Assembly: GCA_003552485.1 (NCBI GenBank)
Contig: PUMX01000239.1
Coordinates: forward strand, 1 to 5,676
DNA length: 5,676 nucleotides
Direction of reading: 5' to 3'
DNA from: Candidatus Hydrogenedentota bacterium
GTDB taxonomy: Bacteria; Hydrogenedentota; Hydrogenedentia; Hydrogenedentales; SLHB01
Under the pieces are notes generated by a model. That model ran no database searches and had not been told where the DNA came from. It saw only the letters and a list, made by a program, of their open reading frames with translations. Each line of letters begins with the position of its first letter. Position 1 is the first letter of the stretch. Both the position numbers and the translations under genes were made by a program. Positions 1-5,676 of the stretch are shown piece by piece.

Positions 1-786
1 GGCAAGATCGCGCACCGCCTCTGGCAGGCCGAGTGAATCAAGAGTGGGTGCAGTGAGATCCACGGACTGGAACACCGCCTCTATATGGCCGCGCTGATAA
101 TGCACATTCACCCACCATCGTCCCAGCTCGGGTATGGAGAGAGCAAAATCCAGATTGCGGTCTTGTTTGAGTGTGTGGCGCCGGCTCGGCGATAACAGCC
201 CCATTACAAGATTCTCCACCTGAGCCGGAGAGAACTGTTTGGCTACTATGGGCCGCAGGGCGCCGTTGACTCGGATGACCGGTTCGGTTCCCGCGGACAA
301 GTGTAGGCTCGAGGCGCCTTCACGCACCATAGCCTCAAGCAGCGGCCGCAGATCGATGGACCGCACGTAGCGGTCCAAATCCTCCGGTTCGCTCACAGTG
401 TCAAACGCCACGCCGTATTCGATGTCGGTTCCGTGATCCTGCTCATCATCTATCCAGACAATACGGCCTTCCGCATGAACCATCTTGTCGCTACGCGGTA
501 CCGCAAGTTCCATAACCAAGCACGTCTTGATTGGAATGGAGACCGGCGACACGAAGCTGAGGCCCGCCGCGGAAATGGATGTCGCAATCGCGTGCACGAA
601 CCGTGGCGCTTGGCCGTCGTTGGGGATAAGCGCATAGCGCATAGGCAGCTCTGCCGCCACCCGGCGCTGTGTTCTCTGTTCTTCGCCCTGCTTCTCAATC
701 ATGAACCTACTGTTCCATTCTCTTACCGGGCCCGCCCCCTGTCCCGCCTTCGTTTTCTTGCCAGCCATCGTCACCGTGCGGAGCAT
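1..786 (-). CDS. PilZ domain fused to PilT/PilU-type pilus ATPase N-terminal domain (partial, 3' end off window)
   Basis: The minus-strand frame is open from an in-frame TAG at 813-811 to the window edge, giving 262 residues from ATG 786. This start is preferred because GAGG (798-795) lies 8 bases upstream; ATG 768 and ATG 702 are alternatives with poorer sites. Residues 1-35 are a Lys/Gly-rich, probably disordered leader. Residues about 38-140 read as a PilZ domain: R38-TQR-R42 fits the RxxxR cyclic-di-GMP motif, and S70-ISAA-G75 fits (D/N)xSxxG except that the first residue is Ser. Residues about 146-262 resemble the N-terminal domain of PilT/PilU retraction ATPases: GASSLHLSAG (157-166, usually GASDLHLxxG), DF (213-214), GRWWVNVHYQRG (222-233, usually GRFRVNVFxQRG) and PTLDSLGLP (247-255). 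In that family the Walker A ATPase core would follow, but it is outside the window. Inferred role: pilus retraction or a related motor with built-in cyclic-di-GMP sensing. ATPase activity cannot be judged here. Confidence 0.85.
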   Translation of the reverse strand, partial: MLRTVTMAGKKTKAGQGAGPVREWNSRFMIEKQGEEQRTQRRVAAELPMRYALIPNDGQAPRFVHAIATSISAAGLSFVSPVSIPIKTCLVMELAVPRSDKMVHAEGRIVWIDDEQDHGTDIEYGVAFDTVSEPEDLDRYVRSIDLRPLLEAMVREGASSLHLSAGTEPVIRVNGALRPIVAKQFSPAQVENLVMGLLSPSRRHTLKQDRNLDFALSIPELGRWWVNVHYQRGHIEAVFQSVDLTAPTLDSLGLPEAVRDLA

Positions 787-794
787 TAATGCCG

Positions 795-798
795 CCTC
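795..798 (-). promoter_or_regulatory. Ribosome binding site of the PilZ-PilT gene
   Basis: GAGG on the minus strand, 8 bases upstream of ATG 786. It decides the start in favour of 786 over ATG 768, which has only a GGTGA placed 2 bases before it. Confidence 0.55.
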
Positions 799-992
799 AT
801 TATCCGCAACCTACGCCTTACGGAAAGAACCGCTGTTCCGCAGATCGGCGCGGGCTGGCGTCACGGCCGGTTCGACACCCCTGCCACATTTCATCGTACG
901 GAACCCTAATAATCTGAACCCCTCACTACTCAAGCCTCTGCTCGAACGGTTTCAAGCTTCGCCCGGCCAACTCCCAGAACGCCGCTATTCCT

Positions 993-1001
993 TCTATAAC
1001 A
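993..1001 (-). promoter_or_regulatory. Candidate extended -10 promoter for the PilZ-PilT gene
   Basis: The minus strand reads TG-T-TATAGA from 1001 to 993, an extended -10 pattern (TGnTATAAT) in an A+T-rich patch. There is no good -35 at the usual distance. Transcription from here would leave a leader of about 200 bases before ATG 786. Weak, pattern-only evidence. Confidence 0.25.
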
Positions 1002-1082
1002 GAAACGTCTTGTATACATTTCGTTGTTCAACCTGAACGATGGTAGCCCTGGCAGTCGCCCAATCTTTGGAAAGTCGCCGCC

Positions 1083-1099
1083 CCCTCATGAAGTGAGGG
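1083..1099. repeat. 6-bp inverted repeat with 5-base loop
   Basis: CCCTCA (1083-1088) and TGAGGG (1094-1099) are perfect complements around TGAAG. No run of T follows on either strand, so a terminator is unlikely. A regulator-binding dyad or an RNA hairpin is possible. The site lies mid-spacer, about 225 bases from the rhamnosidase start and 300 from the PilZ-PilT start. Confidence 0.4.
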
Positions 1100-1235
1100 A
1101 TTATCAAACGCTTTGACGGGAGTTGCGTAACTATCAGCAGGGCAAAGCCAACTCGGTCGGCGATTGACAAGTAACCATTCATCCGCTGCACGTTAGTCGT
1201 CTCTCTGCGAGATTCTCTATCGACGCCAGCGGCTG

Positions 1236-1264
1236 TTGCGCAATTCCTAGCTGAGTAATAGAAT
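1236..1264 (+). promoter_or_regulatory. Candidate sigma70-type promoter of the rhamnosidase gene
   Basis: TTGCGC (1236-1241), a 17-base gap and TAGAAT (1259-1264) form a reasonable -35/-10 pair: the first keeps the TTG core and the second matches TATAAT at 5 of 6 positions. The start of transcription would fall near 1271, leaving a leader of about 53 bases. A closer consensus -35, TTGACA at 1164-1169, has no acceptable -10 at 15-19 bases. Confidence 0.4.
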
Positions 1265-1280
1265 ACCTTAGCTAAGCAAT
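1246..1280 (+). promoter_or_regulatory. Two operator-like repeats 21 bases apart over the rhamnosidase promoter
   Basis: CCTAGCTGAG (1246-1255) and CTTAGCTAAG (1267-1276) match at 8 of 10 positions. Extended to 1246-1259 and 1267-1280 the match is 11 of 14. The second copy is a perfect 10-bp palindrome and the first an imperfect one. The 21-base spacing is two helical turns, placing both on one face of the DNA. Copy one lies between the proposed -35 and -10 and copy two over the proposed transcription start, a layout typical of repression. The regulator is not in the window and the family is unknown. Confidence 0.4.
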
Positions 1281-1323
1281 GTATGCAGCACAGACACCGC
1301 GCATTTGCGCCCATTCTTAACAT

Positions 1324-4005
1324 ATGAAGGCGACCGTTTTGCTCATCCCCTCCCGGCTACGAACTGAATTCCGCCACAATCCATTGGGCTTAGACAACAG
1401 CGCGCCGCGCTTCTGCTGGACCGTGGAATCCGATGAGCGCGGTCAGCACCAGCGCGCGTATCAGATTATTATCGCCAGCACGCCGGAAATACTGGCTCAG
1501 GGCGAAGGCGACGTATGGGATTCCGGTCTCGTAAGATCCACCGCTTCGCAACATACGCCATATGAAGGGCCGCCCCTTGCGCCGAAGACGCGTTACTGGT
1601 GGCGCGTCCGCGTTTGGGACAAGAACGAGCAACCCAGCGCCTTCAGCGAACCGGCCATGTGGAGCATGGGACCCATGAGTGAAGACGATTGGGCCGCGGC
1701 ATGGATCGGCTACGATGAACCGCCGAGTTACCACCTCGAAAACGCGCGGAGTATTCCCCCATGCCCGTTCCTGCGCACCACGTTTCAGGTGGACAACCCC
1801 GTCGCCTCTGCTATGGTCTACGCAACGGCGCTGGGCTGTTATGAACTGCGCCTTAACAGTCGTAAGATAGGCGACGATGTCTTCGCGCCGGGCTGGACCG
1901 ATTTCCGCAAGCGAGTCTATTACCAGGCCTACGACGTCACCGACGAAGTATTCCCGGGTGAAAACACGCTGGGTATCGTACTGGGTCACGGCTGGTATAG
2001 CGGCTACATCGGGTTCAACAAATACCGCGGCGAGTATGGGCTATGTCCGCGCGCGCGAGCACAACTCGAGCTGAACTACGAAGACGGCTCCCGCCAACTA
2101 ATCGCGACTGGCCCGGACTGGCGAGCGACGCATGGCCCCCTTCTCCAAAGCGATCTGCTTGTGGGCGAACAGTACGACGCGCGCCGGGAACTGCATGGAT
2201 GGGACAGGCCATCTTACGACGACACAGCATGGGATTCCGTCGCGGTGACGCTGGAAGTACACGCCGCCGTTCAGTCTTATCGTGGCGCGCCAACGCGCGC
2301 CCATGAAGAATTGAAGCCTACCGCCATCACCGAGCCGAAGCCTGGCGTATACATCTTCGACATGGGTCAGAATCTGGCCGGCCACGTTCGGCTTTCCTTG
2401 CGCGGCGAAGAAGGGACCAAGGCGACCCTGCGCTTTGGAGAGGCGCTTCAGCCCGATGGAACACTCTACACCGAGAACCTTCGAGGCGCCCGGGCCACGG
2501 ACGAATACTGGCTTCGCGGCGCGAAGAAGGAAGTGTGGGCGCCCCGTTTCACTTATCACGGTTTCCGATATGTGGAGTTAGCCGGACTCGCTGAGCCGCC
2601 GGACGAGGAGAGCGTGCGCGGGGTCGTGTTACAGGCCGACGCTCCGCAAACCGGCCAGTTCGAATGCGATAGCCCCATGGTCAATAGGCTATGGAGCAAC
2701 ATCCTTTGGAGCCAACGCGCCAACACGCTCGAAGTTCCCACGGATTGCCCCCAGCGCGACGAGCGCCTGGGATGGATGGGCGACGCTTTGATATTCGCGC
2801 CCACGGCCTGCTTTAACATGGATATGGCGGCTTTCTACACGAAATGGCTACAAGATGTGCTGGACGCTCAGAACCCCGAGACCGGCGCCTTCTCGGACGT
2901 CGCGCCTCGCGCCTGCGTGCTGGAAGATGGAGCCCCTGGCTGGGGCGATGCAGGCGTGTTCGTACCTTGGACCGTTTACCAGCATTATGGCGATCGCATG
3001 GTGCTGGAGCATATGTATCCCGGCATGAAACGCTGGATCGCTTACATGCGCGACGGCGATGGGGACGGCGTGCGCCGCAATCGCTTGAACAACGCCTATG
3101 GCGACTGGCTCTCCTTGGAGGGCGGCGCGCCCATCGAGTTGATCGCGACAGCTTTCTACCATGCCTCCACGGAACGAGTCGCGGAGATCGCCGCTATTCT
3201 CGGGCGCGACAGTGACGCCGCCGAATACCGGGCTTTGGCCGAAGCCATAAAGGCGGCTTTTGTCGAAGCCTTTGTGCGCGAAGACGGTCAGGTAGAAGGA
3301 AACTCCCAAACAGCGCATGTGTTAGCGCTTCATTTCGGGCTTTTGCCACCCAATGCGCGCGCCAAGGCCGCGGAGCGCTTGGTCAATAACCTCCGGGATC
3401 GGGATTGGCATCTAGCTACGGGGTTTCTAGGGACGGCATATCTGCTCCCCGTGCTCACGAACGCGGGCTACACCGATGTGGCCTACCGCCTGCTGCTCAA
3501 CGAAACCTATCCTTCCTGGGGCTATACTATCCGCAACGGCGCAACCACCGTGTGGGAGCGCTGGGACGGATGGACCGAGGAGAACAGCTTTCAGGATCCA
3601 AACATGAACTCGTTCAATCATTATGCTTTGGGCGCCGTGGGCGAGTGGCTATACCGTTATATGGCCGGCATTGATTACGATCCGTCGTTTCCCTCTTTCA
3701 AACGTTTCGTCATCAAGCCGCACCCTGGAGGCGGCCTTGCACGGGCGCGCGCCGCCTATGAGTCGATTCAAGGCCTCATAGAAAGCGCATGGGAGCACGC
3801 CGACGGGCGCTTTACGCTACGCGTGCGCATCCCGGCGAACACCCGCGCGATGATCCATGTGCCTACGGACGACGCGCACAACGTACGGGAGGGCGGCGAT
3901 CCGGCCATGGACGCCGAAGGATTGACCTACAAAGGATCCAACGGCGGCTACGCCATCTATGCCGCCCGTTCCGGCGAGTACCAGTTCACGAGTGATAAGG
4001 CCTGA
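1324..4005 (+). CDS. GH78 family alpha-L-rhamnosidase (EC 3.2.1.40)
   Basis: This complete 893-residue enzyme hydrolyses terminal alpha-L-rhamnose from glycosides or polysaccharide fragments by the inverting GH78 mechanism. An in-frame TAA at 1318-1320 rules out a longer N-terminus. No clear ribosome binding site precedes the ATG. Domains in order: Ig/fibronectin-like (about 1-115, with YWWRVRVWD at 91-99); Bac_rhamnosid_N beta-sandwich (about 150-320, with GHGWYSGY at 221-228); concanavalin-like domain (about 330-440, with FDMGQN at 345-350); (alpha/alpha)6 catalytic barrel (about 450-780); C-terminal beta-domain (about 783-885). The catalytic loop DCPQRDERLGWMGD (474-487) supplies E480 as likely general acid, with D474, W484 and D487. 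ATTVWERW (740-747) supplies E745 as likely general base, and H766 follows in the expected place. These align with D630, E636, W640, D643, E895 and H916 of Streptomyces avermitilis SaRha78A, as I recall its numbering. There is no signal peptide or membrane segment, so it is probably cytoplasmic and acts on imported oligosaccharides. The exact substrate cannot be inferred. Confidence 0.95.
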   Translation: MKATVLLIPSRLRTEFRHNPLGLDNSAPRFCWTVESDERGQHQRAYQIIIASTPEILAQGEGDVWDSGLVRSTASQHTPYEGPPLAPKTRYWWRVRVWDKNEQPSAFSEPAMWSMGPMSEDDWAAAWIGYDEPPSYHLENARSIPPCPFLRTTFQVDNPVASAMVYATALGCYELRLNSRKIGDDVFAPGWTDFRKRVYYQAYDVTDEVFPGENTLGIVLGHGWYSGYIGFNKYRGEYGLCPRARAQLELNYEDGSRQLIATGPDWRATHGPLLQSDLLVGEQYDARRELHGWDRPSYDDTAWDSVAVTLEVHAAVQSYRGAPTRAHEELKPTAITEPKPGVYIFDMGQNLAGHVRLSLRGEEGTKATLRFGEALQPDGTLYTENLRGARATDEYWLRGAKKEVWAPRFTYHGFRYVELAGLAEPPDEESVRGVVLQADAPQTGQFECDSPMVNRLWSNILWSQRANTLEVPTDCPQRDERLGWMGDALIFAPTACFNMDMAAFYTKWLQDVLDAQNPETGAFSDVAPRACVLEDGAPGWGDAGVFVPWTVYQHYGDRMVLEHMYPGMKRWIAYMRDGDGDGVRRNRLNNAYGDWLSLEGGAPIELIATAFYHASTERVAEIAAILGRDSDAAEYRALAEAIKAAFVEAFVREDGQVEGNSQTAHVLALHFGLLPPNARAKAAERLVNNLRDRDWHLATGFLGTAYLLPVLTNAGYTDVAYRLLLNETYPSWGYTIRNGATTVWERWDGWTEENSFQDPNMNSFNHYALGAVGEWLYRYMAGIDYDPSFPSFKRFVIKPHPGGGLARARAAYESIQGLIESAWEHADGRFTLRVRIPANTRAMIHVPTDDAHNVREGGDPAMDAEGLTYKGSNGGYAIYAARSGEYQFTSDKA

Positions 4006-4020
4006 GATTCCAGCGCCGAA

Positions 4021-4548
4021 TCAGTTCACAAGCCAGATATACAGATTGAGCGCGGCCGCGAAAGTGACCCAGGCCAAGTATGGCGCAAGCAGCGCGGCCG
4101 CCACGCGTGATGATCGCCAAAACAACACCCCATTGAGCACGATGGCCACCCACAAGCACACGATGCCGCCGAAGGCCAACCCGGGCCGCTCCAAGCCGAA
4201 GAACAACAGCGGCCATACTCCGTTCAGAGCTAACTGAATTAAGTAGACCGTCATGGCTCGCAATCCCTGGCCGGCCAATCCCGTGCGCCGCCACGTTAGC
4301 CAGCCCGATACAGCGATAAGGATGTACAAAATGGTCCAAACGGGGCCAAAGACCCACGACGGCGGTTGCCAGGGCGGCATCTCAAGATTCTGATACCACT
4401 CCCCTGATGTCCGCGCGCTGAACAATCCGCCGAACGCTGCCACGCCAGCCACCAAAAGCACGAAACCGGCCAACACGAGAAGGTTCACCACGAACGCCTT
4501 CGCGGAAAAGCGGTTGGAAGGCTTAAGCGCGTCTTCGTGCTCCGTCAT
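4021..4548 (-). CDS. tspO: TspO/MBR family tryptophan-rich sensory protein
   Basis: A 175-residue integral membrane protein with five hydrophobic segments at about 18-43, 66-86, 98-119, 123-143 and 149-172. Family hallmarks are clear: WYQNLEMPPWQPPSWVFGPVW (51-71, the loop-to-TM2 signature), QLALNGVWPLLFFGL (105-119), and PYLAWVTFAAALN (156-168), whose W160, F163 and A164 lie in the tetrapyrrole/cholesterol-binding region. TspO proteins bind porphyrins and related ligands and act in stress or light responses; in Rhodobacter sphaeroides TspO modulates photopigment gene expression. ATG 4548 is chosen because AGGAG (4561-4557) lies 8 bases upstream. A GTG at 4557 would add three residues but has no binding site. 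The gene lies 11 bases downstream of the photolyase stop, implying one operon, and its 3' end converges on the rhamnosidase gene. Confidence 0.95.
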   Translation of the reverse strand: MTEHEDALKPSNRFSAKAFVVNLLVLAGFVLLVAGVAAFGGLFSARTSGEWYQNLEMPPWQPPSWVFGPVWTILYILIAVSGWLTWRRTGLAGQGLRAMTVYLIQLALNGVWPLLFFGLERPGLAFGGIVCLWVAIVLNGVLFWRSSRVAAALLAPYLAWVTFAAALNLYIWLVN

Positions 4549-4556
4549 CAACGTCA

Positions 4557-4561
4557 CTCCT
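4557..4561 (-). promoter_or_regulatory. Ribosome binding site of tspO, overlapping the photolyase stop codon
   Basis: AGGAG on the minus strand (4561-4557), 8 bases before ATG 4548. It shares two bases with the photolyase TAG (4562-4560). This arrangement favours translational coupling of the two genes and sets the tspO start. Confidence 0.75.
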
Positions 4562-5676
4562 ATAGCTGGGCGATGCGGCGCGCGTAGGCGTCGGGATCAA
4601 ACTTGCGCTTTAATCCCGACGCGTTCATATATCGAACCGTACCAAACACCGCACGCTCTTTCCAGGGACGATCATGCTTGCCAAAACACCACGCCACACC
4701 GGCAAATGAATTGGCGTCGCGGCCGTCCAATTCGTACTTGTTATTCAGATACAACGCCGTTTCGTAAGCCTCTTCGGGCTCCTTGCTCCATTCAATAATC
4801 TTCTTTCCCCAGTACATCCGCATATAGTTATGCATCTTGCCCGTCTTGACCATTTCCCGCTGGGCGGCGTTCCAGTAGGGATCGTGCGTATCCGCCGCCT
4901 CCCAGGCGTCTCGATCGTAAACGTAGTCGCGTTTATCGCGCCGGTGTTTATCCAGCGTCTTGCGCGCCCACTCCGGAATTGCGGCGTACTGATCGTATTC
5001 CGGATTAAACCACACGAAGTTCATCGCCAGTTCGCGGCGGACTATCAATTCTTCGAGATACGCCTCCACAGCGTCCGCTTGCCCCGGCTGCGCGCCCTCC
5101 CAAACCGCTAGCGCAATTTCCAAGGGCGACAATTGCCCGAAATGCAGATACGGGCTCATGTGCGAGACCGCATCTGCGTTGGGATCGTTCCGATTGGCGC
5201 TGTAGTCCGTGAGCTTCCGCTCGATAAAGTCATCGAGCAGCTTCAATCCGGCCTGGCGCCCGCCTTTGAAATGCCCAGAGGGCGCGGCGCCAGCATTGAT
5301 ATTCAACGAATCGAGCAATCCAGCGGGGGCATCCAGCGAAAGCTCCTCATCGACTTCATCAAGCATGGACCGTTTCAGCCGACGCTCTTGAAGCGGTTGG
5401 AGAAACGTTTCCAGACAACGATGGATCTTGGGGCGCGCTGTGCGCGCTGCGTACTCTTCTTTGTCCGAAACCGTTTCGAGCGGCGCAATCACGTCACTCT
5501 CGATGGCCACGACGGGACACGGCGCCTTTGCCGCCACCGCATTACGCCACTCCCGCTGTACGCGCAGATAGCCAACGTCGCACACAAGCAAAGCGGCATT
5601 CCGCGCGTAGGCCAACACCGCTTCATCCGGCTGATCCTTCCGGACAACAAGAGGAATGCCTCGCTTGCGCAACCCC
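4560..5676 (-). CDS. Class II CPD (deoxyribodipyrimidine) photolyase, partial: 5' end off window
   Basis: A FAD enzyme that uses blue/near-UV light to split cyclobutane pyrimidine dimers in DNA (EC 4.1.99.3). The window holds about 370 C-terminal residues; the frame is open to the edge. By homology roughly 90 residues of the Rossmann-like antenna domain are missing, so the TTG at 5672 is not the true start. Residues are counted here from 5672. Class II signatures are SPYLHFGQLSP, EELIVRREL, WNAAQREM, GKMHNYMRMYW, LNNKYELDGRD and HDRPW. Three tryptophans, W267, W288 and W295, have the 21- and 7-residue spacing of the Methanosarcina mazei class II electron-transfer residues W360, W381 and W388. 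N310 matches its flavin-contacting N403. The enzyme therefore looks active, not a cryptochrome-like relic. The stop TAG (4562-4560) abuts tspO. The promoter lies outside the window. Confidence 0.97.
   Translation of the reverse strand, partial: GLRKRGIPLVVRKDQPDEAVLAYARNAALLVCDVGYLRVQREWRNAVAAKAPCPVVAIESDVIAPLETVSDKEEYAARTARPKIHRCLETFLQPLQERRLKRSMLDEVDEELSLDAPAGLLDSLNINAGAAPSGHFKGGRQAGLKLLDDFIERKLTDYSANRNDPNADAVSHMSPYLHFGQLSPLEIALAVWEGAQPGQADAVEAYLEELIVRRELAMNFVWFNPEYDQYAAIPEWARKTLDKHRRDKRDYVYDRDAWEAADTHDPYWNAAQREMVKTGKMHNYMRMYWGKKIIEWSKEPEEAYETALYLNNKYELDGRDANSFAGVAWCFGKHDRPWKERAVFGTVRYMNASGLKRKFDPDAYARRIAQL

Larger units (their letters stand above)
787..1323. other. Divergent intergenic spacer without a convincing gene
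   Basis: These 537 bases separate two divergent genes. Open frames crossing the spacer on both strands translate to protein with no domain I recognise and show no good ribosome binding site. Base composition is more A+T-rich than the flanking genes, especially around 990-1030 and 1240-1325, as expected for control DNA. It holds the candidate promoters, operator-like repeats and dyads listed separately. No tRNA fold, riboswitch consensus (including the GEMM cyclic-di-GMP motif) or mobile element was recognised. A small RNA cannot be excluded. Confidence 0.6.

Noticed and set aside
799..804. GATAAT on the minus strand as a -10 for the PilZ-PilT gene
   Set aside because: No usable -35 precedes it, and a transcript starting about 7 bases later would lose the ribosome binding site that best explains the ATG at 786.
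845..885. GGTTCGACACCCC followed by TGCCA, resembling the T-arm and 3' end of a tRNA
   Set aside because: The bases flanking GTTCGA do not form a 5-bp T-stem, and no matching acceptor 5' strand or anticodon arm lies at the needed distance on either strand.
787..986. Possible cyclic-di-GMP riboswitch in the long leader of the PilZ-PilT gene
   Set aside because: The conserved sequence blocks of the GEMM-type aptamer were not found, and the leader itself rests on a weak promoter call.
1164..1169. Perfect TTGACA hexamer as the -35 of the rhamnosidase promoter
   Set aside because: No sequence close to TATAAT lies 15-19 bases downstream; the match is probably chance.
450..1323. Several 80-120 codon open frames on both strands across the left gene and the spacer, such as 433-789 (+), 701-1036 (+) and 994-1323 (-)
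   Set aside because: Those left of 786 lie antisense to the PilZ-PilT gene, which has clear domain signatures. Those in the spacer have no recognisable domain, no convincing ribosome binding site and compositionally odd protein.
4051..4060. 10-bp palindrome CGCGGCCGCG near the end of tspO as a terminator or regulatory site
   Set aside because: It lies inside coding sequence for an alanine-rich helix, where GC-rich codons explain it, and no T-run follows.
5670..5672. TTG as the start codon of the photolyase
   Set aside because: The protein aligns with the interior of class II photolyases from its first residue. The frame remains open to the window edge, so the true start is outside.

Overview
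The window (about 58-60% G+C by eye) is bacterial chromosome holding four protein genes. Two are cut by the window edges. From left to right they are: a minus-strand gene for a PilZ domain joined to a PilT-type N-terminal domain (1-786, cut at its 3' end); a 537-base divergent spacer; a plus-strand GH78 alpha-L-rhamnosidase (1324-4005, complete); and a minus-strand pair, a TspO/MBR membrane protein (4021-4548) downstream of a class II CPD photolyase (4560-5676, cut at its 5' end). No rRNA, tRNA, CRISPR array, insertion sequence or integrase was seen.

The organism cannot be named from this stretch. A PilT-type domain suggests a bacterium with type IV pili and twitching motility. The PilZ domain suggests cyclic-di-GMP signalling. 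The rhamnosidase suggests use of plant or microbial polysaccharides. The photolyase/TspO pair suggests life exposed to light. Class II photolyases and GH78 enzymes occur together in several environmental phyla (for example Armatimonadota, Planctomycetota and Hydrogenedentota), but this is only a suggestion.

The photolyase and TspO genes look like one translationally coupled operon: the TspO ribosome binding site overlaps the photolyase stop codon. The TspO gene converges on the rhamnosidase gene with only 15 bases between their stops. The rhamnosidase and the PilZ-PilT gene are divergent and share the 787-1323 spacer. It contains a plausible sigma70-type promoter for the rhamnosidase overlapped by two similar operator-like repeats exactly 21 bases apart. 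It also has a 6-bp dyad at 1083-1099 and a weaker candidate promoter for the minus-strand gene.

The most notable object is the PilZ::PilT-N fusion at the left edge. It would place a candidate cyclic-di-GMP receptor on the same chain as a pilus-ATPase-type domain. Nothing else in the window requires a new system; the remaining genes are good members of known families with their key residues intact.
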